Assembly (NCBI RefSeq): GCF_025144465.1
Contig: NZ_CP083553.1
Location: forward strand, 3,341,001-3,405,000
From: Leisingera sp. S132
GTDB taxonomy: Bacteria > Pseudomonadota > Alphaproteobacteria > Rhodobacterales > Rhodobacteraceae
Length of the DNA stretch: 64,000 nucleotides
Direction of reading: 5' to 3'
Below are positions 33,500-41,677 of the stretch, piece by piece. The first letter of the stretch is position 1, and each line of letters opens with the position of its first letter. The notes under the pieces were generated by a model. The model did not search any database. It saw nothing but the letters and a program-made list of their open reading frames with translations, and had not been told where the DNA came from. A program made the translations under genes and the position numbers.

Positions 33500-35155
33500 A
33501 TGGCCTCCTACCAGTACGTCTACCACATGCAGGGTGTCTCCAAGACCTACCCGGGTGGCAAGAAATGCTTTGAAAACATCCACCTCTCCTTTCTGCCCGG
33601 CGTGAAGATCGGTGTGGTCGGCGTCAACGGCGCCGGTAAGTCCACGCTGATGAAGATCATGGCCGGCCTCGACAAGGATTTCACCGGCGAGGCCTGGGCC
33701 GCTGAGGGCGCCAAGGTCGGCTACCTGCCGCAGGAGCCGCAGCTGGACGAGAGCCTCAGCGTGCGCGAAAACGTCATGCTGGGCGTGGCGGAAAAGAAAG
33801 CGATTCTGGACCGTTACAATGAATTGGCGATGAACTACTCGGACGAGACCGCCGAGGAGATGGCCAAGCTGCAGGACGAGATCGACGCCCAGAACCTGTG
33901 GGACCTGGACAGTCAGGTCGACGTCTCCATGGAGGCGCTGCGCTGCCCTCCGGATGATGCGCCGATCAAGGATCTGTCGGGCGGTGAACGCCGCCGCGTC
34001 GCGCTGTGCAAGCTGCTGCTTGAGGCGCCCGACATGCTGCTCCTCGACGAACCGACCAACCACCTGGACGCCGAGACCATCGCCTGGCTGCAGCAGCACC
34101 TGATCGACTACAAGGGCACCATCCTCTGCGTCACCCACGACCGTTATTTCCTGGATGATATCACCGGCTGGATCCTGGAACTCGACCGCGGCCGCGGCAT
34201 TCCCTACGAAGGCAACTACTCCGCCTGGCTGGAGCAGAAGGCGAAACGCCTGGCGCAGGAAGCCCGCGAGGACAAGGCCAAGCAGAAGACGCTGGAGCGC
34301 GAACTGGAATGGATGCAGCAGGGCCAGAAAGCCCGCCAGGCGAAGTCCAAGGCGCGTATTGCCGCCTATAACGAGATGGCCAGCCAGTCCGAACGCGAAA
34401 AGGTCGGCCGCGCCCAGATCGTCATTCCGAACGGCCCGCGCCTCGGCTCCAAGGTGATCGAGGTTACTGGCCTTGCGAAACACTATGGCGACAAGCAGCT
34501 GATCGAGGGCCTCGACTTCTCGCTGCCGCCGGGCGGCATTGTCGGCGTGATCGGCCCCAACGGCGCCGGTAAATCGACCCTGTTCAAGATGCTGACCGGC
34601 CAGGAGCAGCCCGATTCCGGCTCCGTGGAATACGGCGACACCGTGAAGCTGTCTTATGTCGACCAGTCGCGCGATGACCTGAAGGACAATGAAACCGTCT
34701 GGGAAGCGATCTCCGGCGGCGCCGAAATCATCGAGCTGGGCGACGCGCAGGTCAATTCCCGCGCCTATTGCTCCTCGTTCAACTTCAAAGGCGGCGATCA
34801 GCAGAAACCGCTGAGCCTGCTGTCCGGCGGTGAGCGCAACCGCGTGCACATGGCGCGGCTGCTGAAAGAGGGCGGCAACGTGCTGCTGCTTGACGAACCG
34901 ACCAACGACCTGGACGTGGAAACCCTGCGGGCGCTGGAAGACGCTCTGGTCGATTTCGCCGGCTGCGCCGTGGTGATCTCGCACGACCGTTTCTTCCTCG
35001 ACCGGATCTGCACCCATATCCTGGCCTTTGAGGGCGACGCCCATGTGGAGTGGTTCGAGGGCAACTTTGAGGACTATGAAGAAGACAAGAAGCGCCGCCT
35101 GGGTCCGGATGCGCTGGAGCCCAAGCGGCTGAAGCACAAGAAGTTTGTGCGGTGA
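33500..35155 (+). CDS. ettA: Energy-dependent translational throttle protein EttA (ABC-F)
   Basis: A 551-residue soluble ABC-F protein with two nucleotide-binding domains. Walker A motifs are GVNGAGKST and GPNGAGKST, signatures are LSGGERRR and LSGGERNR, and Walker B motifs are [11 protein letters not shown] and [11 protein letters not shown]. Between them lies the charged linker that contacts the ribosome. EttA binds the E-site and gates the first elongation steps with ATP. The ORF starts after GGAG. A foreign-looking gene overlaps its stop codon by four bases. Confidence 0.96.
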   Translation: MASYQYVYHMQGVSKTYPGGKKCFENIHLSFLPGVKIGVVGVNGAGKSTLMKIMAGLDKDFTGEAWAAEGAKVGYLPQEPQLDESLSVRENVMLGVAEKKAILDRYNELAMNYSDETAEEMAKLQDEIDAQNLWDLDSQVDVSMEALRCPPDDAPIKDLSGGERRRVALCKLLLEAPDMLLLDEPTNHLDAETIAWLQQHLIDYKGTILCVTHDRYFLDDITGWILELDRGRGIPYEGNYSAWLEQKAKRLAQEAREDKAKQKTLERELEWMQQGQKARQAKSKARIAAYNEMASQSEREKVGRAQIVIPNGPRLGSKVIEVTGLAKHYGDKQLIEGLDFSLPPGGIVGVIGPNGAGKSTLFKMLTGQEQPDSGSVEYGDTVKLSYVDQSRDDLKDNETVWEAISGGAEIIELGDAQVNSRAYCSSFNFKGGDQQKPLSLLSGGERNRVHMARLLKEGGNVLLLDEPTNDLDVETLRALEDALVDFAGCAVVISHDRFFLDRICTHILAFEGDAHVEWFEGNFEDYEEDKKRRLGPDALEPKRLKHKKFVR

Positions 35156-35778
35156 GCAAGATCAATCGCCCGGGTTTCCCAAATAGCAACGGCTCCACAG
35201 ATTTTGTGGAGCTGTACGCTGGGATTGGATACGTCGTGTCTAAATGGGAACATCTTATGACGCGCGTATTTGCACTTCACAGCCAGTTGTCCACCGGCGA
35301 CATGGTGTCCAACTTGCCGACTTACAGTTCTCTTGGAAATTCTCGCCAGCAGATGTCGGCAACGCAAAATGTCATTGATTTTCGTTTGAACGAATTTCAA
35401 AATGCCCGATCCGCTGATCGGCCATGCACCCTCGCACTAACAGAAGAACTCAAGCGAAGAAATAAGTCGATGTTTGGACGAATATCCAATTTCGCCAAGA
35501 AGCGGAACAAGGTGGTTCACGGACAAATCCAAAACGGGCGCTTCACAAAAAACGAGAACGGTAAAACGACCGAATACTCAGGATTGTACGTCACCTCATC
35601 CCTTTACTCTCAAACCCAACTAAATCTATGGGATGGAAAAGATTACTTCTATAGCGGAAAAGAACTTTTCGATATCGGCAGCAATCTCGAGACGTGCCGG
35701 TCGGACTTCAACCAACTCGGTGACGATGTACTCCGATTTCTTCGGGAAATTGATGGAAAAGCAGCGGTAGCTTGGTGA
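35152..35778 (+). CDS. HEPN-like protein translationally coupled to ettA
   Basis: A 208-residue, mostly helical protein. The start is GTG at 35152, overlapping the ettA stop (GTGA). RNKVVH near residue 122 is an R-x4-H motif with polar residue after Arg, as in HEPN ribonucleases. The N-terminal [19 protein letters not shown] and a helix with RLNEFQNAR surround it. AT-rich codons contrast with ettA. HEPN proteins serve as toxins or defence RNases. Without a search this is an inference from motif and helices, and a non-catalytic role is possible. Confidence 0.6.
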   Translation: MSKINRPGFPNSNGSTDFVELYAGIGYVVSKWEHLMTRVFALHSQLSTGDMVSNLPTYSSLGNSRQQMSATQNVIDFRLNEFQNARSADRPCTLALTEELKRRNKSMFGRISNFAKKRNKVVHGQIQNGRFTKNENGKTTEYSGLYVTSSLYSQTQLNLWDGKDYFYSGKELFDIGSNLETCRSDFNQLGDDVLRFLREIDGKAAVAW

Positions 35779-35872
35779 GGCAAGTCGGCACCCACACATG
35801 GAATAGCTTCTGTATTGCCGACATATTTTTGCTTTGTTTGTATTCCTTGAGTCCTACTGTCGCTCAACACAA

Positions 35873-35983
35873 GGCCCGGACCTGACCTTGGGAGGGCGCG
35901 AATGCGCCTTCGTCATGCTGAAAGCATGCCTCCGGCATGACGGGAAGGTCAGGCGCGGGCCGTGCCGCTGCGCGCCACGTCCC
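35873..35983 (+). repeat. Structured palindromic repeat element, full copy
   Basis: An outer stem pairs GGCCCG (35873-35878) and CCTGACCTT (35881-35889) with AAGGTCAGG (35945-35953) and CGGGCC (35956-35961). Inside are GGCGC-GAAT-GCGCC (35895-35908) and GTCATGC/GCATGAC (35912-35918, 35935-35941). The right 42 bp recur at 33292-33333. The form is that of a REP/MITE-like or RNA-encoding element. Confidence 0.75.
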
Positions 35984-36099
35984 AAGAAGGCAGAACATTG
36001 TCCCGCCCGCACCGTTTCGCCTTTTCCCTGCTCTGCGCTATCATCCCGTCAGGCGCCCGGCGCGCCTTGTATTGATTGAAGCGTTGAAAAGGATCTCTC

Positions 36100-36474
36100 A
36101 TGCCCCTGAAACCGGAAGACGTGAAGGCAAAAGTCGAAGCCCTTGGCGGCAAGAAGGCCAAGCGCAAGCGGCTGAAGACGGAACCGGAGGGCACCAAAGG
36201 CCGGAAGCTGCCCGGCGATGTGCGCAAGGGGCTGGAGGCGCATTTCTCCAAGGCGAAGCTGGCCAAGGTGCAGGTGCACGTCGGCGGCAACGCCAAGGAT
36301 GTCTGCAAAGAGCTGAAAGCCAAGGCCTTCACCTATGGCAACGACATCTACTTCATGAAACCGGGCGACGCCAAGAACCCGGACTTGCTGGTGCATGAGC
36401 TGGCGCATGTGCTGCAGCAGGGCAAGGGGCGGATGCCCAAGGCCAAGGACGGGGTGGCGCTGACCTCGAAATAG
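36100..36474 (+). CDS. DUF4157 (eCIS-core metallopeptidase-like) protein
   Basis: A 124-residue protein. The first 35 residues are very basic (KAKRKRLK). The remainder is the DUF4157 domain: KLPGDVRKGLEAHF, then KAFTYGNDIYFM and HELAHVLQQGKG, the zinc-binding HExxH-like motif in which E and H are kept. DUF4157 is typical of extracellular contractile injection systems and their cargo. No other eCIS genes are here, so it is solitary or a cargo remnant. Its nearest relative in form is the Lys-rich M15 protein at 30690. Confidence 0.85.
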   Translation: MPLKPEDVKAKVEALGGKKAKRKRLKTEPEGTKGRKLPGDVRKGLEAHFSKAKLAKVQVHVGGNAKDVCKELKAKAFTYGNDIYFMKPGDAKNPDLLVHELAHVLQQGKGRMPKAKDGVALTSK

Positions 36475-36611
36475 GGCCTGCGCGCCAAATATTTAGGCTG
36501 GTTTGTAAGCACTGCCGGAATTTTAACGCTTTGATAACACTCTTGGCCGGATGATGGGCGCAGGAGCAGGCGGGCATTGGCGCCGGGCTGCGGGGACGAA
36601 TTGGGGACGGC

Positions 36612-36830
36612 ATGGCCTGGGCAGGTATCATTCTGGGTATGGTTGGGGGCCTGTGCGCCGCAGTGGCGGGCTATGCAGTTGCCGGGCTGCCCTGGTGGGC
36701 CTGCCTGCTGATTTATCCGGCTGCAGGGGCTGTCGTGGCTCTTCTGGCAACCGCCCTTCTCTACTGGCTCAGCCGGGCGGCAGGGCCGGACAGCGGGGTC
36801 ACCCCCGGCGGTCAGCTGGCCGCCGCCTGA
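36612..36830 (+). CDS. Small two-helix membrane protein A
   Basis: A 72-residue protein with two hydrophobic helices (about residues 4-25 and 29-53), and a short polar C-terminus. It is clearly paralogous to the next gene: both open with MAW, a GLVGGL-like turn, then a G-PxW turn and a second helix with YPxAA. A GGGGA motif precedes the ATG. Function unknown. A tandem duplication is likely. Confidence 0.65.
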   Translation: MAWAGIILGMVGGLCAAVAGYAVAGLPWWACLLIYPAAGAVVALLATALLYWLSRAAGPDSGVTPGGQLAAA

Positions 36831-36982
36831 ATCGGGCGGCACCGCCTTCGCAGAAACAACCTGACGAACTACCCCTGACATAACGCCCCGCGCGCAATTC
36901 GCCCTAGGGTATCATTTGCAGTATTGCCTGCCTGTGTGCATGCCCTATCTTTTGCAGGTGGGAACCATGGGGGAAAGGCTGA

Positions 36983-37228
36983 ATGGCCTGGTTCAGCGCA
37001 TTATTCGGTGTATTGGGCGGCCTTGTCCTGGCCGTGGCTGCCGGTACGGCAGGCGGCTGGCCGGTGTGGCTGATTGTGCTTGTGTATCCTTTTGCCGCCG
37101 CTTTTCTGATGCTGGGGATGCTTGCCCTGCAGCTGTGGCGCAGCGGCAGTTCCGGCGGCGAGGAGGACAGCACCGGCAAAAGCAGCGGCCCCGGGGCCAA
37201 GCAGAGAGAGCAGCTCGATCAATTCTGA
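36983..37228 (+). CDS. Small two-helix membrane protein B (paralogue of A)
   Basis: An 81-residue protein with two helices (about residues 4-26 and 30-52) and a 28-residue hydrophilic Ser/Gly-rich tail. It starts MAWFSALFGVLGGL. The pair is separated by 152 bp with no gene between. Function unknown. Confidence 0.65.
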   Translation: MAWFSALFGVLGGLVLAVAAGTAGGWPVWLIVLVYPFAAAFLMLGMLALQLWRSGSSGGEEDSTGKSSGPGAKQREQLDQF

Positions 37229-37300
37229 TCTCCGGCGTGGTTCCGGCAAGGGCCGGCTGCGGCCCGGGCAGAGGGACAGGTTGCGGCCCCAGACGCGGCT

Positions 37301-37726
37301 TCAGACGCGCAGCCAGCTGATGATCTGGCCCGCGCGCATCGCTCCGGCCTGGCGTTTCTTTTCCTTGCCGCGCTCAAAGGCGATCAGCGCCGGGATGCCG
37401 CGGATGCGGTAGCGGGCGCCGGTGGATTGGTGATCCTGGGTGTTAAGCTTGACCAGGCGCGCGCGGCCGGCGAGCGCCTGGGCGGCCTTGGCATATTCCG
37501 GTGCCATCATCCGGCAGGGGCCGCACCAGGGCGCCCAGAAGTCCGCCACCAGCAGCACGTCGTCATTCTGCACCGCCTTTTGCAGCGTGGCCGGGTCCAC
37601 ATCAGCCGGTTTGGACGGCATCAGCGCCGCACCGCAACTGCCGCATTTCGGAGCGCTGCCGAGCTTTTCCTCCGGCACCCGGTTCAGCTGGGCGCAGGTC
37701 AGGCAGGTCAATGTCTTGGCACCCAT
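37301..37726 (-). CDS. trxC: Thioredoxin 2 (zinc-binding type)
   Basis: A 141-residue TrxC. Two N-terminal CxxC motifs (CLTC, CGSC) bind zinc, and the active site is WCGPC (in FWAPWCGPCRMMAP). GIPALIAFERG contains the cis-Pro. It reduces disulfides in the cytosol, and TrxC forms are typically induced by oxidative stress. The ATG follows GGAG. It points toward the small membrane-protein gene. Confidence 0.94.
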   Translation of the reverse strand: MGAKTLTCLTCAQLNRVPEEKLGSAPKCGSCGAALMPSKPADVDPATLQKAVQNDDVLLVADFWAPWCGPCRMMAPEYAKAAQALAGRARLVKLNTQDHQSTGARYRIRGIPALIAFERGKEKKRQAGAMRAGQIISWLRV

Positions 37727-37806
37727 AAAGGATCCTCCGGATGTATCCTGCCCGGCAGATACCGCCGCACACAGGGCGGCGGCAAGGGCAAGACCGGCAG
37801 CCGCGG

Positions 37807-39039
37807 TCAGAAAGTCAGTTTGGCTCCGACGATGAGCGTATCCGACCGGACCCCAGAATCCGCGGTGATGGTCGGCAGGATCAGCGGCACGAACCGGTCA
37901 TTGTACAGATATTCCACCCCGAGCTTCACATGCTCTGCGACCTCGACTTCGAGCCCGAAAATCACTTGGTCCATTCTTTCCCATTCGGTGCCCTGCGCGC
38001 CCTGCACGCCGCGGCTGGCGGCAACTGACCAGGTGGCCGGCTTGCCGAACAGCTGTGACCGGTAGCGCCCCTGCAGCGTCAGCGCGCTGACGCGGTGGCC
38101 GGTTGCGGGCCAGATATCCTCGGTCCGGGTGAATTCTGCCATCACGTCGAAATCGCGCCCGCTGAGGGTGGCGTTCAGGTTCCAGGCGCCGTTCCAGCCG
38201 CGGTCAATGCCCTGGCTGGGCGGATGGTGCGCGATGATGCTGTCATAGATGGTACCGCGCAGGTAACCTGCGCCCAGCCGCACGCGCATGTCCTGCCCGG
38301 CGTCAAAGCTGTGGGCTGCGTTGAAGGCAAAATTATCCCAGCCGCCGTCATTGCCGGGGCTGCTGATCACCCGCAGGCCGCGGTGGTTGCGGATCAGGGA
38401 GAACGCCAGTTCGGTGCGGGTCGTGACATAGCCCAGCTCAACCAGCGGGTCCTCCACCTGAGACCAGAAATAGTGGTTGCTGTGGCTGTGGGTAAACGGC
38501 GCATAGGTGGCGAAATTGCCGAAGTTCACGGTTTTCCGCCCCGCCGCCAAATAGAACGGCGACCGGCTCAGATCTCCCACCGCCACCCAGTATTTGCGCA
38601 GCTGGGTTTCATCCTGGCCCGGATATTCGATTTCGGTATACTCGCCCTGCACAAAGGCCGTGATCATTGGCAGCGTCAGTGTCGCATTCAGCGAGATGTC
38701 GTTGATCACGTCGTAAGTATCGGAAAACCCTTTGGTATGCGTCGGCGGCAGCCGCGACAGGATGGGAAACTTGCCCGGGGTGCTGGTTTCCTCGTGGATC
38801 ACCGTGCCCAGGAAACGGCCGCCGATGTACAGGCGGTAAGGATCCAGCACGCCGCTTTGGCGGGCCCGCAGGGCAGTGGCAATCTTGTTTGTCACATCCT
38901 CCTGCCGGTCGAACATCCGTTCGGAATAGTGCAGGTCGGTGCCGATGAAGCCTGCGCCGCCCTGGGCCAGGGCGGCAAACGGTGCAGCTGCCAGAGCAAG
39001 CGCAGCCCCAAGGGCGCGCAGCAGGAAAGAATACCCCAT
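37807..39039 (-). CDS. Outer-membrane beta-barrel protein, LbtU/porin-like
   Basis: A 410-residue protein with a signal peptide (residues 1-25, cleavage near ALA-QGG). About 14-16 amphipathic strands follow, and the sequence ends with the OMP-type C-terminal Phe (VGAKLTF). Segments AAGRKTVNFGNFATYAPF and QVEDPLVELGYV resemble the LbtU siderophore-porin family, though that match is by eye. No TonB-box or plug is present. A single gene, divergent from the L,D-transpeptidase gene. Confidence 0.7.
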   Translation of the reverse strand: MGYSFLLRALGAALALAAAPFAALAQGGAGFIGTDLHYSERMFDRQEDVTNKIATALRARQSGVLDPYRLYIGGRFLGTVIHEETSTPGKFPILSRLPPTHTKGFSDTYDVINDISLNATLTLPMITAFVQGEYTEIEYPGQDETQLRKYWVAVGDLSRSPFYLAAGRKTVNFGNFATYAPFTHSHSNHYFWSQVEDPLVELGYVTTRTELAFSLIRNHRGLRVISSPGNDGGWDNFAFNAAHSFDAGQDMRVRLGAGYLRGTIYDSIIAHHPPSQGIDRGWNGAWNLNATLSGRDFDVMAEFTRTEDIWPATGHRVSALTLQGRYRSQLFGKPATWSVAASRGVQGAQGTEWERMDQVIFGLEVEVAEHVKLGVEYLYNDRFVPLILPTITADSGVRSDTLIVGAKLTF

Positions 39040-39229
39040 AACAAAAACTCCTGAAAAACCGGTCCCTCTGCAGGGCTTTTCAGCACGCCTGGCGGGAATG
39101 CCTGCCCTTGCTCACAAAGCTATCACGGTTTTGTGATACGGCAAGGCTGCGGCGTCGTTGGCCCTCTTGACGCCTGTTCCCGCGGCTTTCAGACTGGGCA
39201 GGACAGTCCCATAGACCAGTGAGGGTTTC

Positions 39230-39790
39230 ATGTTTTCCCGACGCAATTTCCTGGCCGCAACTGCCGCCGCCGCCCTGCCGCTGCCTGCGCTGGCCCGCAA
39301 GAAGGATCCTGCGCCATTTGACCCCACCCCGCAGGAGGTGCGCATCCGCAAGGATTTTGCCCCCGGCCAGATCCTGGTTCTGCCGCGGTCCTACTACCTC
39401 TATTTCGTCACCGACAAGCGCAAGGCGATGCGCTACGGGGTCGGTGTCGGCAAAGCAGGGCTGGAATTCACCGGCAAGGCATTGATCGAGCGCAAGAAGG
39501 AATGGCCGACCTGGCGCCCCACCGATGAGATGATCGAGCGCGACCCCAGAGCCTATGCCAAATTTATCGACAATGACTATATCCAGCCGGGCGGGCCGGA
39601 CAATCCGCTGGGTGCGCGGGCGCTGTATCTGTTCCAGAACGGGATCGACACATACTTCCGCATCCACGGCACCAACCAGCCGCAGACCATCGGTCATTCG
39701 GTGTCAAACGGCTGCATCCGGATGCTGAATGAACATGTGGTGGACCTGTATGCGCGGGTGCCGCTGGGCACAGTGGTGACTGTGCTATAG
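39230..39790 (+). CDS. L,D-transpeptidase (YkuD domain)
   Basis: A 186-residue YkuD-family protein. A Tat-like signal FSRRNFLAATAAAALPL precedes an AxA cleavage site. The catalytic motif is RIHGTNQ...HSVSNGCIRM, with the active Cys and the upstream His. Such enzymes form 3-3 crosslinks or anchor proteins in peptidoglycan. No LysM or peptidoglycan-binding domain is attached. The ATG at 39230 is used without a strong ribosome site. Confidence 0.94.
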   Translation: MFSRRNFLAATAAAALPLPALARKKDPAPFDPTPQEVRIRKDFAPGQILVLPRSYYLYFVTDKRKAMRYGVGVGKAGLEFTGKALIERKKEWPTWRPTDEMIERDPRAYAKFIDNDYIQPGGPDNPLGARALYLFQNGIDTYFRIHGTNQPQTIGHSVSNGCIRMLNEHVVDLYARVPLGTVVTVL

Positions 39791-40020
39791 GCGCACAACT
39801 GACGGTTCATTGGGCGCTCTGCCGCCGGAATCTGGCCCGGAACCCCGCGTCACCGCGCATTTTTCTTGCGCTAAGGGGGATTCGTACCCAATTCTGTCAC
39901 GGCGATGTTACGCGAATGCCATCACTGTTCCTTACCCGGTACGGTCATGATCATCTGCAAACCTTGCCGGACTGCCGCATAAGCGGGCAGAGAACTGAGA
40001 CGACTTAGGAGAAGACGACG
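39791..40020. promoter_or_regulatory. Leader/upstream region of the cold-shock gene
   Basis: 230 bp between the L,D-transpeptidase stop and csp contain no gene. Long 5' leaders are common for cspA-type genes, and an RNA-based control here is plausible, but I cannot identify a motif beyond the ribosome-binding AGGAG before the ATG. Confidence 0.35.
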
Positions 40021-40230
40021 ATGGCCACTGGCACCGTCAAATGGTTCAACACCACCAAAGGCTACGGCTTTATTGCACCCGAAGATGGCGGCAAGGACAT
40101 TTTTGTCCATATTTCCGCTGTTGAGCGTTCCGGCCTGACCGGCCTGGCAGACAATCAGAAAGTGACCTATGAGCTGCGCGCAGGCCGCGACGGCCGTGAA
40201 TCCGCAGTGGATATCGCGCTGGTCTCCTGA
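40021..40230 (+). CDS. Cold-shock protein, CspA family
   Basis: A 69-residue single cold-shock domain. RNP1 is KGYGFI (KWFNTTKGYGFIAPED) and RNP2 is DIFVHISAV. It should bind single-stranded RNA or DNA as an RNA chaperone. The gene is monocistronic with a terminator at 40256-40282. Several paralogues are usual in Rhodobacterales. Confidence 0.96.
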   Translation: MATGTVKWFNTTKGYGFIAPEDGGKDIFVHISAVERSGLTGLADNQKVTYELRAGRDGRESAVDIALVS

Positions 40231-40255
40231 TCCTCTGATCTGCACCGAAAGTTTC

Positions 40256-40282
40256 AAACAGCCCTGACGGCCGGGGCTGTTT
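40256..40282. terminator. Bidirectional terminator between csp and the arylesterase gene
   Basis: AAACAGCCC pairs with GGGCTGTTT around a 9-base loop, with T residues on the + side. It directly abuts the stop codon of the convergent tesA-like gene. Confidence 0.75.
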
Positions 40283-40924
40283 TCAGCGGTCTATGGCCGC
40301 AACCAGCTGCAGGGCAGCCGGGCCGATTGCGGCCGCATTCAGCGCCACCCCCTTGGCGTTGGGGTGGATGCCGTCGTCCTGCATGAAATCTTGCGCTGCC
40401 GCAGGATCGTTTCCGGCCGCCGCTGCGATGCCGGCAAAGGCATCCGGGTGCAGCACCGCGCCGTATTCCTCCGCAAGCTGCGGGTAGATTGCATCGAAAT
40501 CCTGCTTGTACTCCGGCCCGTAATTGCGCGGGGCCTTCATGCCGATCAGCAGAACCTCAATCCCCTTGGCCTGAGCCGTCTGCAGGATGCGTTCCAGATT
40601 TGCATATGCCTCCTGCGGGGCCAGCCCGCGCAGCATGTCGTTGCCGCCCAAGAGAACGATCAGCCCGTCGGGATTGTCCGACAGGGTCCATTCGGCGCGC
40701 TCTGCCCCGCCGGCGGTGGTGTCGCCGGAAACGCCTGCGTTTTGCAACGAGACCTCAGCGCCGTTATTGTTCAGCCAGCGTTCCAGCTGCGGCACCAGGC
40801 CTTGGCCCTGCGGCAGCCCGTAGCCCTGTACCAGGCTGTCACCGAGCGCGGTGATCCGCAGCGGCTCCGCCCAGGCAGCACTGGTAAAAAGCAGCAAACT
40901 CAGCAGTGCCAATGTCTTGCGCAT
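40283..40924 (-). CDS. tesA: Arylesterase/acyl-CoA thioesterase I-like SGNH hydrolase
   Basis: From ATG 40924 it encodes 213 residues with a signal peptide (about 20 residues, AWA-EP). SGNH blocks are GDSLVQGYGL (Ser), a Gly in NAGVSGDTTAG, GGND and DGIHPN (Asp-His). TesA-like periplasmic esterases sit divergent from an ABC transporter ybbA-ybbP in many bacteria, as here. The substrate may be lysophospholipid or aryl esters. Confidence 0.92.
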   Translation of the reverse strand: MRKTLALLSLLLFTSAAWAEPLRITALGDSLVQGYGLPQGQGLVPQLERWLNNNGAEVSLQNAGVSGDTTAGGAERAEWTLSDNPDGLIVLLGGNDMLRGLAPQEAYANLERILQTAQAKGIEVLLIGMKAPRNYGPEYKQDFDAIYPQLAEEYGAVLHPDAFAGIAAAAGNDPAAAQDFMQDDGIHPNAKGVALNAAAIGPAALQLVAAIDR

Positions 40925-40972
40925 CGCGGCAAACACTCCATATCCGTTAGGTGCATCCAACAGGCAGGCCCG

Positions 40973-41677
40973 ATGACCGATCAAAACAGCCCCGTTCTGC
41001 ATCTCTTAGATGCGAGTTTGACCCTGAATAGCAATACCGGCCCGGTGGAGATTTTGCACGGAATCTCGCTGGACGTGCGGCAGGGGGAAACGCTGGGACT
41101 GGTGGGGCCGTCCGGGTCGGGCAAGTCGTCGCTCCTGATGCTGATGGGCGGGCTGGAGCAGGCGACCGGCGGCACGGTGACGGCCCTGGGCCAGGATCTG
41201 ACCGCGATGGATGAGGATGCGCTGGCGCGGTTCCGCCGCAACAACATGGGCGTTGTGTTCCAGAGCTTTCACCTGATCCCGACCATGACCGCGCTGGAAA
41301 ACGTGGCAACGCCGCTGGAGCTGGCGGGCGTCAAGGATGCCTTTCCCCGCGCCCAGGCCGAACTGGAGGCCGTGGGCCTCGGCCACCGGGCAGGCCATTT
41401 CCCGGCGCAGATGTCTGGCGGCGAGCAGCAGCGGGTGGCGCTGGCGCGGGCGCTGGCGCCGCGGCCCGCAATCCTGCTGGCCGATGAGCCCACCGGCAAC
41501 CTGGATGAGGCCAACGGGGCTGCGGTGATGGATCTGCTGTTCGGGCTGCGCGACCGTTATGGCGCGACGCTGGTGATGGTGACCCATGCGCCGGAATTGG
41601 CCGCGCGCTGCGACCGGGTGGTACGGCTGCGCGACGGACGGGTGGATGACGCCGCGGCGCGCGAGGCCGCGGAATGA
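40973..41677 (+). CDS. ybbA: ABC transporter ATP-binding protein (YbbA/LolD-like)
   Basis: A 234-residue ATPase. Walker A is GPSGSGKSS, the Q-loop is VVFQSF, the signature is MSGGEQQRVALARAL and Walker B is ILLADEPTGNLD. The LolD-like subfamily pairs with MacB/FtsX-type permeases. ATG 40973 overlaps no gene. It is divergent from tesA (48 bp) and overlaps ybbP by ATGA-type 4-bp coupling at 41674. Confidence 0.95.
   Translation: MTDQNSPVLHLLDASLTLNSNTGPVEILHGISLDVRQGETLGLVGPSGSGKSSLLMLMGGLEQATGGTVTALGQDLTAMDEDALARFRRNNMGVVFQSFHLIPTMTALENVATPLELAGVKDAFPRAQAELEAVGLGHRAGHFPAQMSGGEQQRVALARALAPRPAILLADEPTGNLDEANGAAVMDLLFGLRDRYGATLVMVTHAPELAARCDRVVRLRDGRVDDAAAREAAE

Noticed and set aside
33299-35137. 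612-codon open frame on the minus strand
   Set aside because: It is the antisense shadow of ettA, whose conserved motifs on the + strand are beyond doubt. High GC keeps antisense frames open.
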